Shown here piece after piece: positions 53,535 to 64,000 of a stretch of 64,000 nucleotides of DNA. Each line of letters starts with the position of its first letter. The first letter of the stretch is position 1. Under the pieces are notes generated by a model, which was given only the letters and a program-made list of their open reading frames with translations, had not been told where the DNA came from and searched no databases. The position numbers were made by a program, and so were the translations under genes. The DNA is from Kitagawia praeruptora (lineage: Eukaryota; Streptophyta; Magnoliopsida; Apiales; Apiaceae): the NCBI GenBank assembly GCA_037693485.1, contig CM075346.1, positions 63,855,001 through 63,919,000 of the forward strand, given 5' to 3'.

Positions 53535-54049
53535 TGATATGGGCTGAAAGTAAGCCCTAAAGACACATTTATTGTAGCATTAATTAGACCCAATATGGTC
53601 CGAACGTGGGACCCACCAGATGGGCTCAAACGCTATTTATGATATTAATTTCGTAATTAATATTAAGGGTAATAACCAGCTCAGCAATAAGAGTCAAATA
53701 AGGATATTACTCCTGCCTCACTTAGCCCCCAAGGCACCTACTTCAATAAGGAAACTGATTCCTATAAGGAAGGAGTCTAGAACCTTCCTCAAGGCGGTGG
53801 CTTGTCCACCAAGTATTCGAATCCTACCATAATTCTAAGGCTTCTCAGCCTATATAAGGGCCTGACCCCTCATTCTCAGAACAACGTCTTGGCTTCATTC
53901 TCAATATGAGATACGTAGGCACTCTGTGAGGACCGATCAGTCTCAAAACACGGAAACAGCCATTAAAGCTCGAAGCTCCCCAACCCTTTGCATTAAATGC
54001 ACACAAACCCTAGTCGCAATATTGATAACCTAGTTTTTATTCCACAACA
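53535..54049 (+). mobile_element. Tat-2 3' LTR, array copy 1
   Basis: 515 bp, TGATATGGGC to CCACAACA, preceded by PPT 'aagttgggggcaaa'. About 25% of positions differ from the Tat-1 LTR by eye, with indels, so it is a distinct subfamily. Confidence 0.9.
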
Positions 54050-55645
54050 ATATAGTAATTCTGATTTCTTATTAAATTCGTATCAGATTCGATATTTATC
54101 GGAATGCTATGATTTTGGTCTTGTTGGAAAGATAATTTGATTATCTTCATTTGTCGTTCTTTGTATTTTCTGAAATTCAGCATGTAAACATGTCAAAATC
54201 TGCCATTTGTGTAATTTGTTGCATTAATTTCTGTTGATATGTCATAACTTCGAAAATTAGTAGTAAATTGAGTTTTCATCCGATTATTACGAGTAATATC
54301 ATTCTGGAAAGATCTTTTCGTGTTCTACGTTTTCTGTTCATGTTTCTCTGTCAAATTCTGTGATTTTGATATCTTGAACATCAAATTATTGTTGTGATCA
54401 GGGGCTGATTCTGTTCTTCTAGTCCGCATTTTCATTGTTTCTGATTTCGTTACTTCTCCGTTTTTAATGAGCCTTACCATTCTGGAAAGGTCTCGGAACC
54501 TCTACGACTTTCATGTTTTATACGTTTTCATTTGAATTAATATTTATAGAGTAAATTGTCTTTCTTTGAAACTGGTCAATTATGATTTTTTAGCTTCTAT
54601 AGTGTATTTTGTTTGATATTTAGTTTTATGATATTAGATCAACTTGTTTTTGATTATTTATGGTATAAGTATGATTTTGAGACATCTTTCTGGAGTAAGT
54701 TATGTGTAAGTTATTTGTGGTTTTAATATGATTTGGGAGTTCGAAATACATCCGTCGCGAGCGGATAATCTCGTGTTTGGCACTTCCTATGCGATGTATA
54801 AATAGCGTAGGCATGTTACCGGAGTAGTGGGACACATATAGTCATGACCAATCAGTTTGTGTGTGCTTGGCCATTCTGGGTAGCATGTGCTTATTGCTTT
54901 GCGATCCCTGTCTGAATTCAGGTGGTATTTGTGTTGTTCTATGCCACTGTTTGTGTAAGATCGTCTCCCATGTTAGTAAATAAATTACTTTGGATATACT
55001 TTGTAAGTATAAGGGTATATGTAAGATTATGATTATATATTATCAGTTGTGCTTTCGTGATTAATTGTGATTATTATTTATAAGAGTAATATATTTTGAT
55101 TTGTGAGCGCTTGTTTTTATATTTTGAGTTGAGTATCCATTTTATATTATCTTAATCGCTATGTCTTATTGTTCTTTATTCAGATATTCAATTTTGTTCT
55201 TAATCTCATGTCTTAATCTTTGTTCAGTTATATTTTCATCATATTTAATTTTGTTCATCTTGTGCTTTGTTTTGTATCCGTATATGAGCCTTTCGCTCAC
55301 TGTCGGTTCTTTGTTTTTCTTATTCCTACCGGCAGGTGGGCTACCTTTGGGAAGAGTGCGAGTTGCGATATTTGGAGATTTTAGTTGTATTTTTAATTTA
55401 TGAATTGTAAGATATTGGATTTTGAGAAGTTGTATCATTTTATTCGATTTTTAGTGGATTTTAAAATTAAGTGTATTTGTTGGGTTGTTAAATAGCTAGT
55501 AATAAGAATAAAAATGTATTTAATATAAATAATTAAGACACAAATTTTTAATAGTACTGATTTACACTGGTTACTACATTTGTAGGTTTTCTACGGAATT
55601 ATTGTAACGCCCCCTAATCCCTTACTAGGAATCCGGGTCGTCACA
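54050..55645 (+). mobile_element. Tekay-like LTR part, array copy 1
   Basis: Matches 44126-45730, starting at 'atatagtaattctgatttc' and ending GTCACA. The first ~500 bp of that LTR are absent. The same joint with the Tat LTR end recurs in every unit. Confidence 0.85.
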
Positions 55646-56034
55646 TCCTTAACCATACACACACATACCTTTGCGGAATATTACATCACCTGCTCAAAAT
55701 ATAATCTACAATAATATTCATAATGAACTCCATAGTCTACTCCATGGGTTATAGTCTTAGAACATAACATGAATTCTCAAAAGTTATTACACATCAGAGT
55801 ATCCTCCAAAATCTTATTACAACTTCAAAATACAAGATAATACAGCATTAAACAACTCTTTTCCAGCTTACATCCTTCTCAGATACTAGAAGGCTAACGT
55901 GCTGAATCAATTTCCTTTTTCCTTCCCTTTGTCACGGTCTGCAGTACTAGTACCAGCTCTGCTTGCCGCTATTTTATAATATTTAAAATAGCAAGAATGA
56001 GCCAATAATTGCCCAATAAGTTTTATACACCAGA

Positions 56035-56105
<71 letters not shown>

Positions 56106-56278
56106 TCAAAGATATAATTTGGACTTCATCAATGTACTTTTCAAAATCATTTCGAAAATATTTTCCCATTTGACACTTCAATAAACATTTGAACCCTTAG
56201 ATCCTCCTACTTTCGATATTACTCATATATATTTCCACAAAACCTTTTCAAGAAATGAACCCCCATATTTTATTTAAA
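55603..56278 (-). mobile_element. Minus-strand LTR tail with (TA)n, array copy 1
   Basis: On the minus strand it contains 'ggcaagcagagctggtacta' and 'gttgtaataagattttgg', ending GGGGGCGTTACA at 55603. It is a chromovirus LTR 3' part. The (TA)n run is 56039-56103. Confidence 0.65.
56039..56103. repeat. (TA)n microsatellite, array copy 1
   Basis: About 32 AT dinucleotides. The same site in copy 2 (60299-60330) has only about 16. Confidence 0.95.
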
Positions 56279-56760
56279 GATTTGATGTCGAAGACGGCCG
56301 ACCGAAATACGGCCGATTAAGGCACCGAGGGCATTCCAGCCGACTGACATTGATAGTCAGCACGAGGTTTCGCCCAGCCAACCGAGAACCGGCCGACCGA
56401 GCTCCAATGGAAGGTTCCGGTCGACCGACATCGGTCATCGCGTCGAGATTTTGCTTCGATCGACTAAAAAAAAAAAAAATAATTTTGGCCGATCGGGTCT
56501 CTGCCGACCGGCTCACCGGGGGCGTTTTGGCCGACCGACGTCGGTTATCGGTATGAGAAATATTTTGGCCGACCGGCTCACCGGGGCCGTTTTGGCCGAC
56601 CGACGTCGATTGTCTGTAAGAGGTTTTGGTACAGCCGACTGACAGTGGTGGTCGAGTCGAGTTTTCACATTTTTATTTTTGTTTCTCCGTCTTGACGACC
56701 AAGATCACTATGGATATTGTTTTGAACAAGACAACCAAGTGAGAGCTGAATTTGAAATTA

Positions 56761-57625
56761 GCACCGTTTAGTGCCGTTTAGTACCGTTTAGCACCGTTTA
56801 ACGCCGTTTAGCGTCGTTTAACATCGTTTAAGGCTATTTAACACCGTTTAGTGTCATTTAGTGCCGTTTAGCACTGTTTAACGTCGTTTAGCATCGTTTA
56901 ACATTGTTTAAACGTCATTTAAGGCTATTTAGCACCGTTTAGTGTCGTTTAGTGCCGTTTAGCACCGTTTAACGCCGTTTAACGTCGTTTAATATCGTTT
57001 AAATGTCGTTTAATGCTATTTAACACTGTTTAGTGTCGTTTAATGCTATTTAACACTGTTTAACACCGTTTAGCGTCGTTTAACATCGTTTAAACGTCAT
57101 TTAAGGCAATTTAGCACCGTTTAGTGTCGTTTAGTGCCGTTTAGCACCGTTTAACGCCGTTTAGCATCGTTTAACATCGTTTAAACGCCATTTAAGGCTA
57201 TTTAGCACCGTTTAGTGTCGTTTAGTGCCGTTTAGCACCGTTTAACGCCGTTTAGCGTCGTTTAACATCGTTTAAACATCGTTTAAGGCTATTTAGCACC
57301 GTTTAGTGTCGTTTAGTGCCGTTTAGCACCGTTTAACGTCGTTTAGCGTCGTTTAACATCGTTTAAACGTCGTTTAAGGCAATTTAGCACCGTTTAGTGT
57401 CGTTTAGTGCCGTTTAGCACTGTTTAACGCCGTTTAGCATCGTTTAACATCGTTTAAATGTCGTTTATGGCTATTTAGCACCGTTTAGTGTCGTTTAGTG
57501 CTGTTTAGCACCGTTTAACGCCGTTTAGCACCGTTTAGTGTTGTTTAGTGCCGCTTAGCACCGTTTAATGCCGTTTAGCGTCGTTTAACATCGTTTAAAC
57601 GTCGTTTAAGGCTGATTAGTGCCGA
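56761..57625 (+). repeat. 10-bp tandem repeats, array copy 2
   Basis: Same motif set as 52431-53365, with a few higher-order units lost. Confidence 0.92.
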
Positions 57626-57795
57626 TTAACATCAAATTAACATTGTCATAAATGCGTCGGTCGCTCCACGCTTTACATCAAGAAAATACTCATGAAACAC
57701 TAGTCTATAAAGACGAACCCTAACCCGAGTCTCGAAAAAGGCCATTAAAACTTCAAGGAAAAGCTGATCAGTTTTCTTAGAAGTTGGGGGGCAAA

Positions 57796-58310
57796 TGATA
57801 TGGGCTGAAAGTAAGCCCTAAAGACACATTTAATGTAGCATTAATTAGACCCAATATGGTCCGAACGTGGGGCCCACCAGATGGGCTCAAACGCTATTTA
57901 TGATATTAATTTCGTAATTAATATTAAGGGTAATAACCAGCTCAGCAATAAGAGTCAAATAAGGATATTACTCCTGCCTCACTTAGCCCCCAAGGCACCT
58001 ACTTCACTAAGGAAACTGATTCCTACAAGGAAGGAGTCTAGAACCTTCCTCAAGGCGGTGGCTTGTCCACCAAGTATTCGAATCCTACCATAATTCTAAG
58101 GCTTCTCAGCCTATATAAGGGCCTGACCCCTCATTCTCAGAACTACGTCTTGGCTTGATTCTCAATATGAGATACGTAGGCACTCTGTGAGGACCGATCA
58201 GTCTCAAAACACGGAAACAGCCATTAAAGCTCGAAGCTCCCCAACCCTTTGCATTAAATGCACACAAACCCTAGTCGCAATATTGATAACCTAGTTTTTA
58301 TTCCACAACA
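57796..58310 (+). mobile_element. Tat-2-type LTR, array copy 2
   Basis: 515 bp, very close to 53535-54049. Preceded by PPT 'agaagttggggggcaaa'. Confidence 0.9.
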
Positions 58311-59906
58311 ATATAGTAATTCTGATTTCTTATTAAATTCGTATCAGATTCGATATTTATCGGAATGCTATGATTTTGGTCTTGTTGGAAAGATAATTTG
58401 ATTATCTTCATTTGTCGTTCTTTGTGTTTTCTGAAATTCAGCATGTAAACATGTCAAAATCTGCCATTTGTGTAATTTGTTGCATTAATTTCTGTTGATA
58501 TGTCATAACTTCGAAAATTAGTAGTAAATTGAGTTTTCATCCGATTATTACGAGTAATATCATTCTGGAAAGACCTTTCCGTGTTCTACGTTTTCTGTTC
58601 ATGTTTCTCTGTCAAATTCTGTGATTTTGATATCTTGAACATCAAATTATTGTTGTGATCAGGGGCTGATTCTGTTCTTCTAGTCCGCATTTTCATTGTT
58701 TCTGAATTCGTTACTTCTCCGTTTTTAATGAGCCTTACCATTCTGGAAAGGTCTCGGAACCTCTACGACTTTCATGTTTTATACGTTTTCATTTGAATTA
58801 ATATTTATAGAGTAAATTGTCTTTCTTTGGAACTGGTCAATTCTGATTTTTTAGCTTCTATAGTGTATTTTGTTTGATATTTAGTTTTATGATATTAGAT
58901 CAACTTGATTTTGATTATTTATGGTATAAGTATGATTTTGAGACATCTTTCTGGAGTAAGTTATGTGTAAGTTATTTGTGGTTTTAATATGATTTGGGAG
59001 TTCGAAATACATCCGTCGCGAGTGGATAATCTCGTGTTTGGCACTTCCTATGCGATGTATAAATAGCGTAGGCATGTTGCCGGAGTAGTGGGACACATAT
59101 AGTCATGACTAGTCAGTTTGTGTGTGCTTGGCCATTCTGGGTAGCATGTGCTTATTGCTTTGCGATCCCTGCCTGAATTCAGGTGGTATTTGTGTTGTGC
59201 TATGCCACTGTTTGTGTAAGATCGTCTCCCATGTTAGTAAATAAATTACTTTAGATATAGTTTGTAAGTGTAAGGGTATATGTAAGATTATGATTATATA
59301 TTATCAGTTGTGCTTTCGTGATTAATTGTGATTATTATTTATAAGAGTAATATATTTTGATTTGTGAGCGCTTGTTTTTATATTTTGAGTTGAGTATCCA
59401 TTTTATATTATCTTAATCGCTATGTCTTATTGTTCTTTATTCAGATATTCAATTTTGTTCTTAATCTCATGTCTTAATCTTTGTTCAGTTATATTTTCAT
59501 CATATTTAATTTTGTTCATCTTGTGCTTTGTTTTGTATCCGTATATGAGACTTTCGCTCACTGTCGGTTCTTTGTTTTTCTTATTCCTACCGGCAGGTGG
59601 GCTACCTTTGGGAAGAGTGCGAGTTGCGATATTTGGAGATTTTAGTTGTATTTTTAATTTATGAATTGTAAGATATTGGATTTTGAGAAGTTGTATCGTT
59701 TTATTCGATTTTTAGTGGATTTTAAAATTAAGTGTATTTGTTGGGTTGTTAAATAGCTAGTAATAAGAATAAAAATGTATTTAATATAAATAATTAAGAC
59801 ACAAATTTTTAATAGTACTGATTTACACTGGTTACTACATTTGTAGGTTTTCTACGGAATTATTGTAACGCCCCCTAATCCCTTACTAGGAATCCGGGTC
59901 GTCACA
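58311..59906 (+). mobile_element. Tekay-like LTR part, array copy 2
   Basis: Same extent and joints as 54050-55645. Confidence 0.85.
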
Positions 59907-60295
59907 TCCTTAACCATACACACACATACCTTTGCGGAATATTACATCACCTGCTCAAAATATAATCTACAATAATATTCATAATGAACTCCATAGTCTA
60001 CTCCATGGGTTATAGTCTTAGAACATAACATGAATTCTCAAAAGTTATTACACATCAGAGTATCCTCCAAAATCTTATTACAACTTCAAAATACAAGATA
60101 ATACAGCATTAAACAACTTTTTTCCAGCTTACATCATTCTCAGATACTAGAAGTCTAACGTGCTGAATCAATTTCCTTTTTCCTTCCCTTTGTCACGGTC
60201 CGCAGTACTAGTACCAGCTCTGCTTGCCGCTATTTTATAATATTTAAAATAGCAAGAATGAGCCAATAATTGCCCAATAAGTTTTATACACCAGA

Positions 60296-60332
<37 letters not shown>

Positions 60333-60505
60333 TCAAAGATATAATTTGGACTTCATCAATGTACTTTTCAAAATCATTTCGAAAATATTTTCCCATTTGA
60401 CACTTCAATAAACATTTGAACCCTTAGATCCTCCTACTTTCGATATTACTCATATATATTTACACAAAACCTTTTCAAGAAATGAACCCCCATATTTTAT
60501 TTAAA
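59864..60505 (-). mobile_element. Minus-strand LTR tail with (TA)n, array copy 2
   Basis: Same as 55603-56278 but with a (TA)n run about half as long (60299-60330). Confidence 0.65.
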
Positions 60506-60984
60506 GATTTGATGTCGAAGACGGCCGACCGAAATACGGCCGATTAAGGCACCGAGGGCATTCCAGCCGACTGACATTGATAGTCAGCACGAGGTTTCGC
60601 CCAGCCGACCGAGAACCGGCCGACCGAGCTCCAATGGAAGGCTCCGGCCGACCGACATCGGTCATCGCGTCGAGATTTTGCTTCGATCGACTAGAAAAAA
60701 AATAATTTTGGCCGATCGGGTCTCTGCCGACCGGCTCACCGGGGGCGTTTTGGCCTACCGACGTCGGTTATCGGTATGAGAAATATTTTGGCCGACCGCC
60801 TCACCGGGGCCGTTTTGGCCGACCGACGTCGATTGTCTGTAAGAGGTTTTGGTACGGCCGACTGACAGTGGTGGTCGAGTCGAGTTTTCACATTTTTGTT
60901 TTTGTTTCTCCGTCTTGACGACCAAGATCACTATGGATATTGTTTTGAACAAGACAACCAAGTGAGAGCTGAATTTGAAATTAG

Positions 60985-61930
60985 CACCGTTTAGTGCCGT
61001 TTAGTACCGTTTAGCACCGTTTAACGCCGTTTAGCGTCGTTTAACATCGTTTAAACGTCGTTTAAGGCTATTTAACACCGTTTAGTGTCATTTAGTGCCG
61101 TTTAGCACTGTTTAATGCCGTTTAGCGTCGTTTAAAGCAATTTAGCACCGTTTAGTGTCGTTTAGTGCCGTTTAGCACCGTTTAACGCCGTTTAGCATCG
61201 TTTAACATTGTTTAAACGTCATTTAAGGCTATTTAGCACCGTTTAGTGTCGTTTAGTGTCGTTTAGCACCGTTTAACGCCGTTTAACGCCGTTTAACGTC
61301 GTTTAACATCGTTTAAATGTCGTTTAATGCTATTTAACACTGTTTAGTGTCGTTTAGTGCCGTTTAGCACCGTTTAACACCGTTTAGCGTCGTTTAACAT
61401 CGTTTAAACGTCGTTTAAGGCAATTTAGCACCGTTTAGTGTCGTTTAGTGCCGTTTAGCACCGTTTAACGCCGTTTAGCATCGTTTAACATCGTTTAAAC
61501 GCCATTTAAGGCTATTTAGCACCGTTTAGTGTCGTTTAGTGCCGTTTAGCACCGTTTAACGCCGTTTAGCGTCGTTTAACATCGTTTAAACGTCGTTTAA
61601 GGCTATTTAGCACCGTTTAGTGTCGTTTAGTGCCGTTTAGCACCGTTTAATGTCGTTTAGCGTCGTTTAACATCGTTTAAACGTCGTTTAAGGCAATTTA
61701 GCACCGTTTAGTGTCGTTTAGTGCCGTTTAGCACTGTTTAACGCCGTTTAGCATCGTTTAAATGTCGTTTATGGCTATTTAGCACCGTTTAGTGTCGTTT
61801 AGTGCTATTTAGCACCGTTTAACGCCGTTTAGCACCGTTTAGTGTTGTTTAGTGCCGCTTAGCACCGTTTAATGCCGTTTAGCGTCGTTTAACATCGTTT
61901 AAACGTCGTTTAAGGCTGATTAGTGCCGAT
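60985..61930 (+). repeat. 10-bp tandem repeats, array copy 3
   Basis: Same motif set. Higher-order content is closer to copy 1 in length than to copy 2. Confidence 0.92.
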
Positions 61931-62099
61931 TAACATCAAATTAACATTGTCATAAATGCGTCGGTCGCTCTACGCTTTACATCAAGAAAATACTCATGAA
62001 ACACTAGTGTATAAAGACGAACCCTAACCCGAGTCTCGAAAAAGGCCATTAAAACTTCAAGGAAAACCTGATCAGTTTTCTTAGAAGTTGGGGGGCAAA

Positions 62100-62614
62100 T
62101 GATATGGGCTGAAAGTAAGCCCTAAAGACACATTTAATGTAGCATTAATTAGACCCAATATGGTCCGAACGTGGGGCCCACCAGATGGGCTCAAACGCTA
62201 TTTATGATATTAATTTCGTAATTAATATTAAGGGTAATAACCAGCTCAGCAATAAGAGTCAAATAAGGATATTACTCCTGCCTCACTTAGCCCCCAAGGC
62301 ACCTACTTCAATAAGGAAACTGATTCCAACAAGGAAGGAGTCTAGAACCTTCCTCAAGGCGGTGGCTTGTCCACCAAGTATTCGAATCCTACCATAATTC
62401 TAAGGCTTCTCAGCCTATATAAGGGCCTGACCCCTCATTCTCAGAACTATATCTTGGCTTGATTCTCAATATGAGATACGTAGGCACTCTGTGAGGACCG
62501 ATCAGTCTCAAAACACGGAAACAGCCATTAAAGCTCGAAGCTCCCCAACCCTTTGCATTAAATGCACACAAACCCTAGTCGCAATATTGATAACCTAGTT
62601 TTTATTCCACAACA
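62100..62614 (+). mobile_element. Tat-2-type LTR, array copy 3
   Basis: 515 bp, TGATATGGGC to CCACAACA. Confidence 0.9.
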
Positions 62615-64000
62615 ATATAGTAATTCTGATTTCTTATTAAATTCGTATCAGATTCGATATTTATCGGAATGCTATGATTTTGGTCTTGTTGGAAAGATAA
62701 TTTGATTATCTTCATTTGTCGTTCTTTGTGTTTTCTGAAATTAAGCATGTAAACATGTCAAAATCTGCCATTTGTGTAATTTGTTGCATTAATTTCTGTT
62801 GATATGTCATAACTTCGAAAATTAGTAGTAAATTGAGTTTTCATCCGATTATTACAAGTAATATCATTCTGGAAAGACCTTTTCGTGTTCTACGTATCTG
62901 TTCATGTTTCTCTGTCAAATTCTGTGATTTTGATATCTTGAACATCAAATTATTGTTGTGATCAGGGGCTGATTCTGTTCTTCTAGTCCGCATTTTCATT
63001 GTTTCTGAATTCGTTACTTCTCCGTTTTTAATGAGCCTTACCATTCTGGAAAGGTCTCGGAACCTCTACGACTTTCATGTTTTATACGTTTTCATTTGAA
63101 TTAATATTTATAGAGTAAATTGTCTTTCTTTGGAACTGGTCAATTCTGATTTTTTAGCTTCTATAGTGTATTTTGTTTGATATTTAGTTTTATGATATTA
63201 GATCAACTTGATTTTGATTATTTATGGTATAAGTATGATTTTGAGACATCTTTCTGGAGTAAGTTATGTGTAAGTTATTTGTGGTTTTAATATGATTTGG
63301 GAGTTCGAAATACATCCGTCGCGAGTGGATAATCTCGTGTTTGGCACTTCCTATGCGATGTATAAATAGCGTAGGCATGTTGCCGGAGTAGTGGGACACA
63401 TATAGTCATGACTAGTCAGTTTGTGTGTGCTTGGCCATTCTGGGTAGCATGTGCTTATTGCTTTGCGATCCCTGCCTGAATTCAGGTGGTATTTGTGTTG
63501 TGCTATGCCACTGTTTGTGTAAGATCGTCTCCCATGTTAGTAAATAAATTACTTTGGATATAGTTTGTAAGTGTAAGGGTATATGTAAGATTATGATTAT
63601 ATATTATCAGTTGTGCTTTCGTGATTAATTGTGATTATTATTTATAAGAGTAATATATTTTGATTTGTGAGCGCTTGTTTTTATATTTTGAGTTGAGTAT
63701 CCATTTTATATTATCTTAATCGCTATGTCTTATTGTTCTTTATTCAGATATTCAATTTTGTTCTTAATCTCATGTCTTAATCTTTGTTCAGTTATATTTT
63801 CATCATATTTAATTTTGTTCATCTTGTGCTTTGTTTTGTATCCGTATATGAGACTTTCGCTCACTGTCGGTTCTTTGTTTTTCTTATTCCTACCGGCAGG
63901 TGGGCTACCTTTGGGAAGAGTGCGAGTTGCGATATTTGGAGATTTTAGTTGTATTTTTAATTTATGAATTGTAAGATATTGGATTTTGAGAAGTTGTATC
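62615..64000 (+). mobile_element. Tekay-like LTR part, array copy 3, cut by window end
   Basis: Matches 58311-59696 closely. The array may continue beyond the window. Confidence 0.85.

Larger units (their letters stand above)
45809..54049 (+). mobile_element. Degraded Tat-type Ty3/Gypsy element (Tat-2)
   Basis: Same domain layout as Tat-1, with closely similar gag, protease and RT. It is heavily damaged: 5' LTR missing its first ~19 bp, a gag deletion and stops, a misplaced segment after protease, an RT core deletion, integrase almost completely lost, and a long repeat-rich 3' region. It ends in a 515-bp LTR. It retains the archaeal-type RNase H that Tat-1 lacks. Confidence 0.85.
51952..64000 (+). 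repeat. Tandem array of a 4.2-4.3-kb composite unit, three copies in view
   Basis: The unit starts GATTTGATGTCGAAGACGGC at 51952, 56279 and 60506. Copy 1 is 4327 bp, copy 2 is 4227 bp, and copy 3 is cut by the window end. Each unit holds: GC-rich CCGACCGA sequence, 10-bp repeats, PPT, a 515-bp Tat LTR, a + strand Tekay-like LTR part, a 43-bp shared terminus, a minus-strand LTR tail with (TA)n, then the next unit. Copies 2 and 3 enter from 'tattttatttaaa', while copy 1 enters from Tat-2 itself, so copy 1 contains the founding left junction. Confidence 0.93.

Overview
The window is nuclear DNA from a flowering plant, very probably a eudicot. It is AT-rich and intron-bearing. It holds plant-specific gene families (an R2R3-MYB factor and a phototropin fragment), plant LTR-retrotransposon lineages (Ty3/Gypsy Tekay-like and Tat-like, and Ty1/Copia), Stowaway MITEs and TTTAGGG-type motifs. 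The species cannot be named from sequence alone. Most of the 64 kb is nested mobile DNA. The only host gene that looks complete is one MYB gene.

Layout. 1-12812: a Tekay-like chromovirus, with a long 5' LTR running in from the left edge, a PBS, an extra sense ORF between PBS and gag, a gag-pol frame with stops, and a truncated 3' LTR. A 744-bp solo LTR interrupts gag. 12813-16541: LTR debris and a deleted minus-strand Copia element whose LTR is fused to integrase. 16542-20045: AT-rich DNA with microsatellites and no recognisable gene. 20046-25320: an element with inverted ends containing a 4.3-kb CACTA transposon (20504-24840, CTC target duplication). The CACTA carries intron-containing fragments of a phototropin gene and an importin-alpha gene. 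25566-28120: Stowaway MITEs around the start of the MYB gene.

26723-41267: a MYB46/MYB83-like R2R3-MYB gene of two coding exons (275 codons), split by a 13.7-kb intron. The intron holds a Mutator-type MITE, foldback elements, and a complete 10,071-bp Tat-type retrotransposon ('Tat-1', 29524-39594). Tat-1 has GGTAA target duplications, 517-bp LTRs that read as identical, a 1710-residue gag-pol ORF, and an antisense ORF that becomes a 540-residue protein when two GT-AG introns are removed. Its pol has lost most of its RNase H region in frame.

41755-64000: a TIR element with telomere-like motifs, then a Tekay-like LTR, then a degraded Tat-type element ('Tat-2', 45809-54049). The 3' third of Tat-2, together with downstream LTR debris, is amplified as a tandem array with a 4.2-4.3-kb unit. 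There are three copies from 51952 onward, the last cut by the window edge. Each unit carries a 515-bp LTR and a block of roughly 10-bp repeats with a 91-bp higher-order period. This looks like a satellite forming from a retrotransposon 3' end.

No conserved operon-like system or CRISPR array is present. The most interesting signals are the tandem array, the spliced antisense gene in a very young Tat element, the in-frame RNase H loss, and the two-gene CACTA capture.
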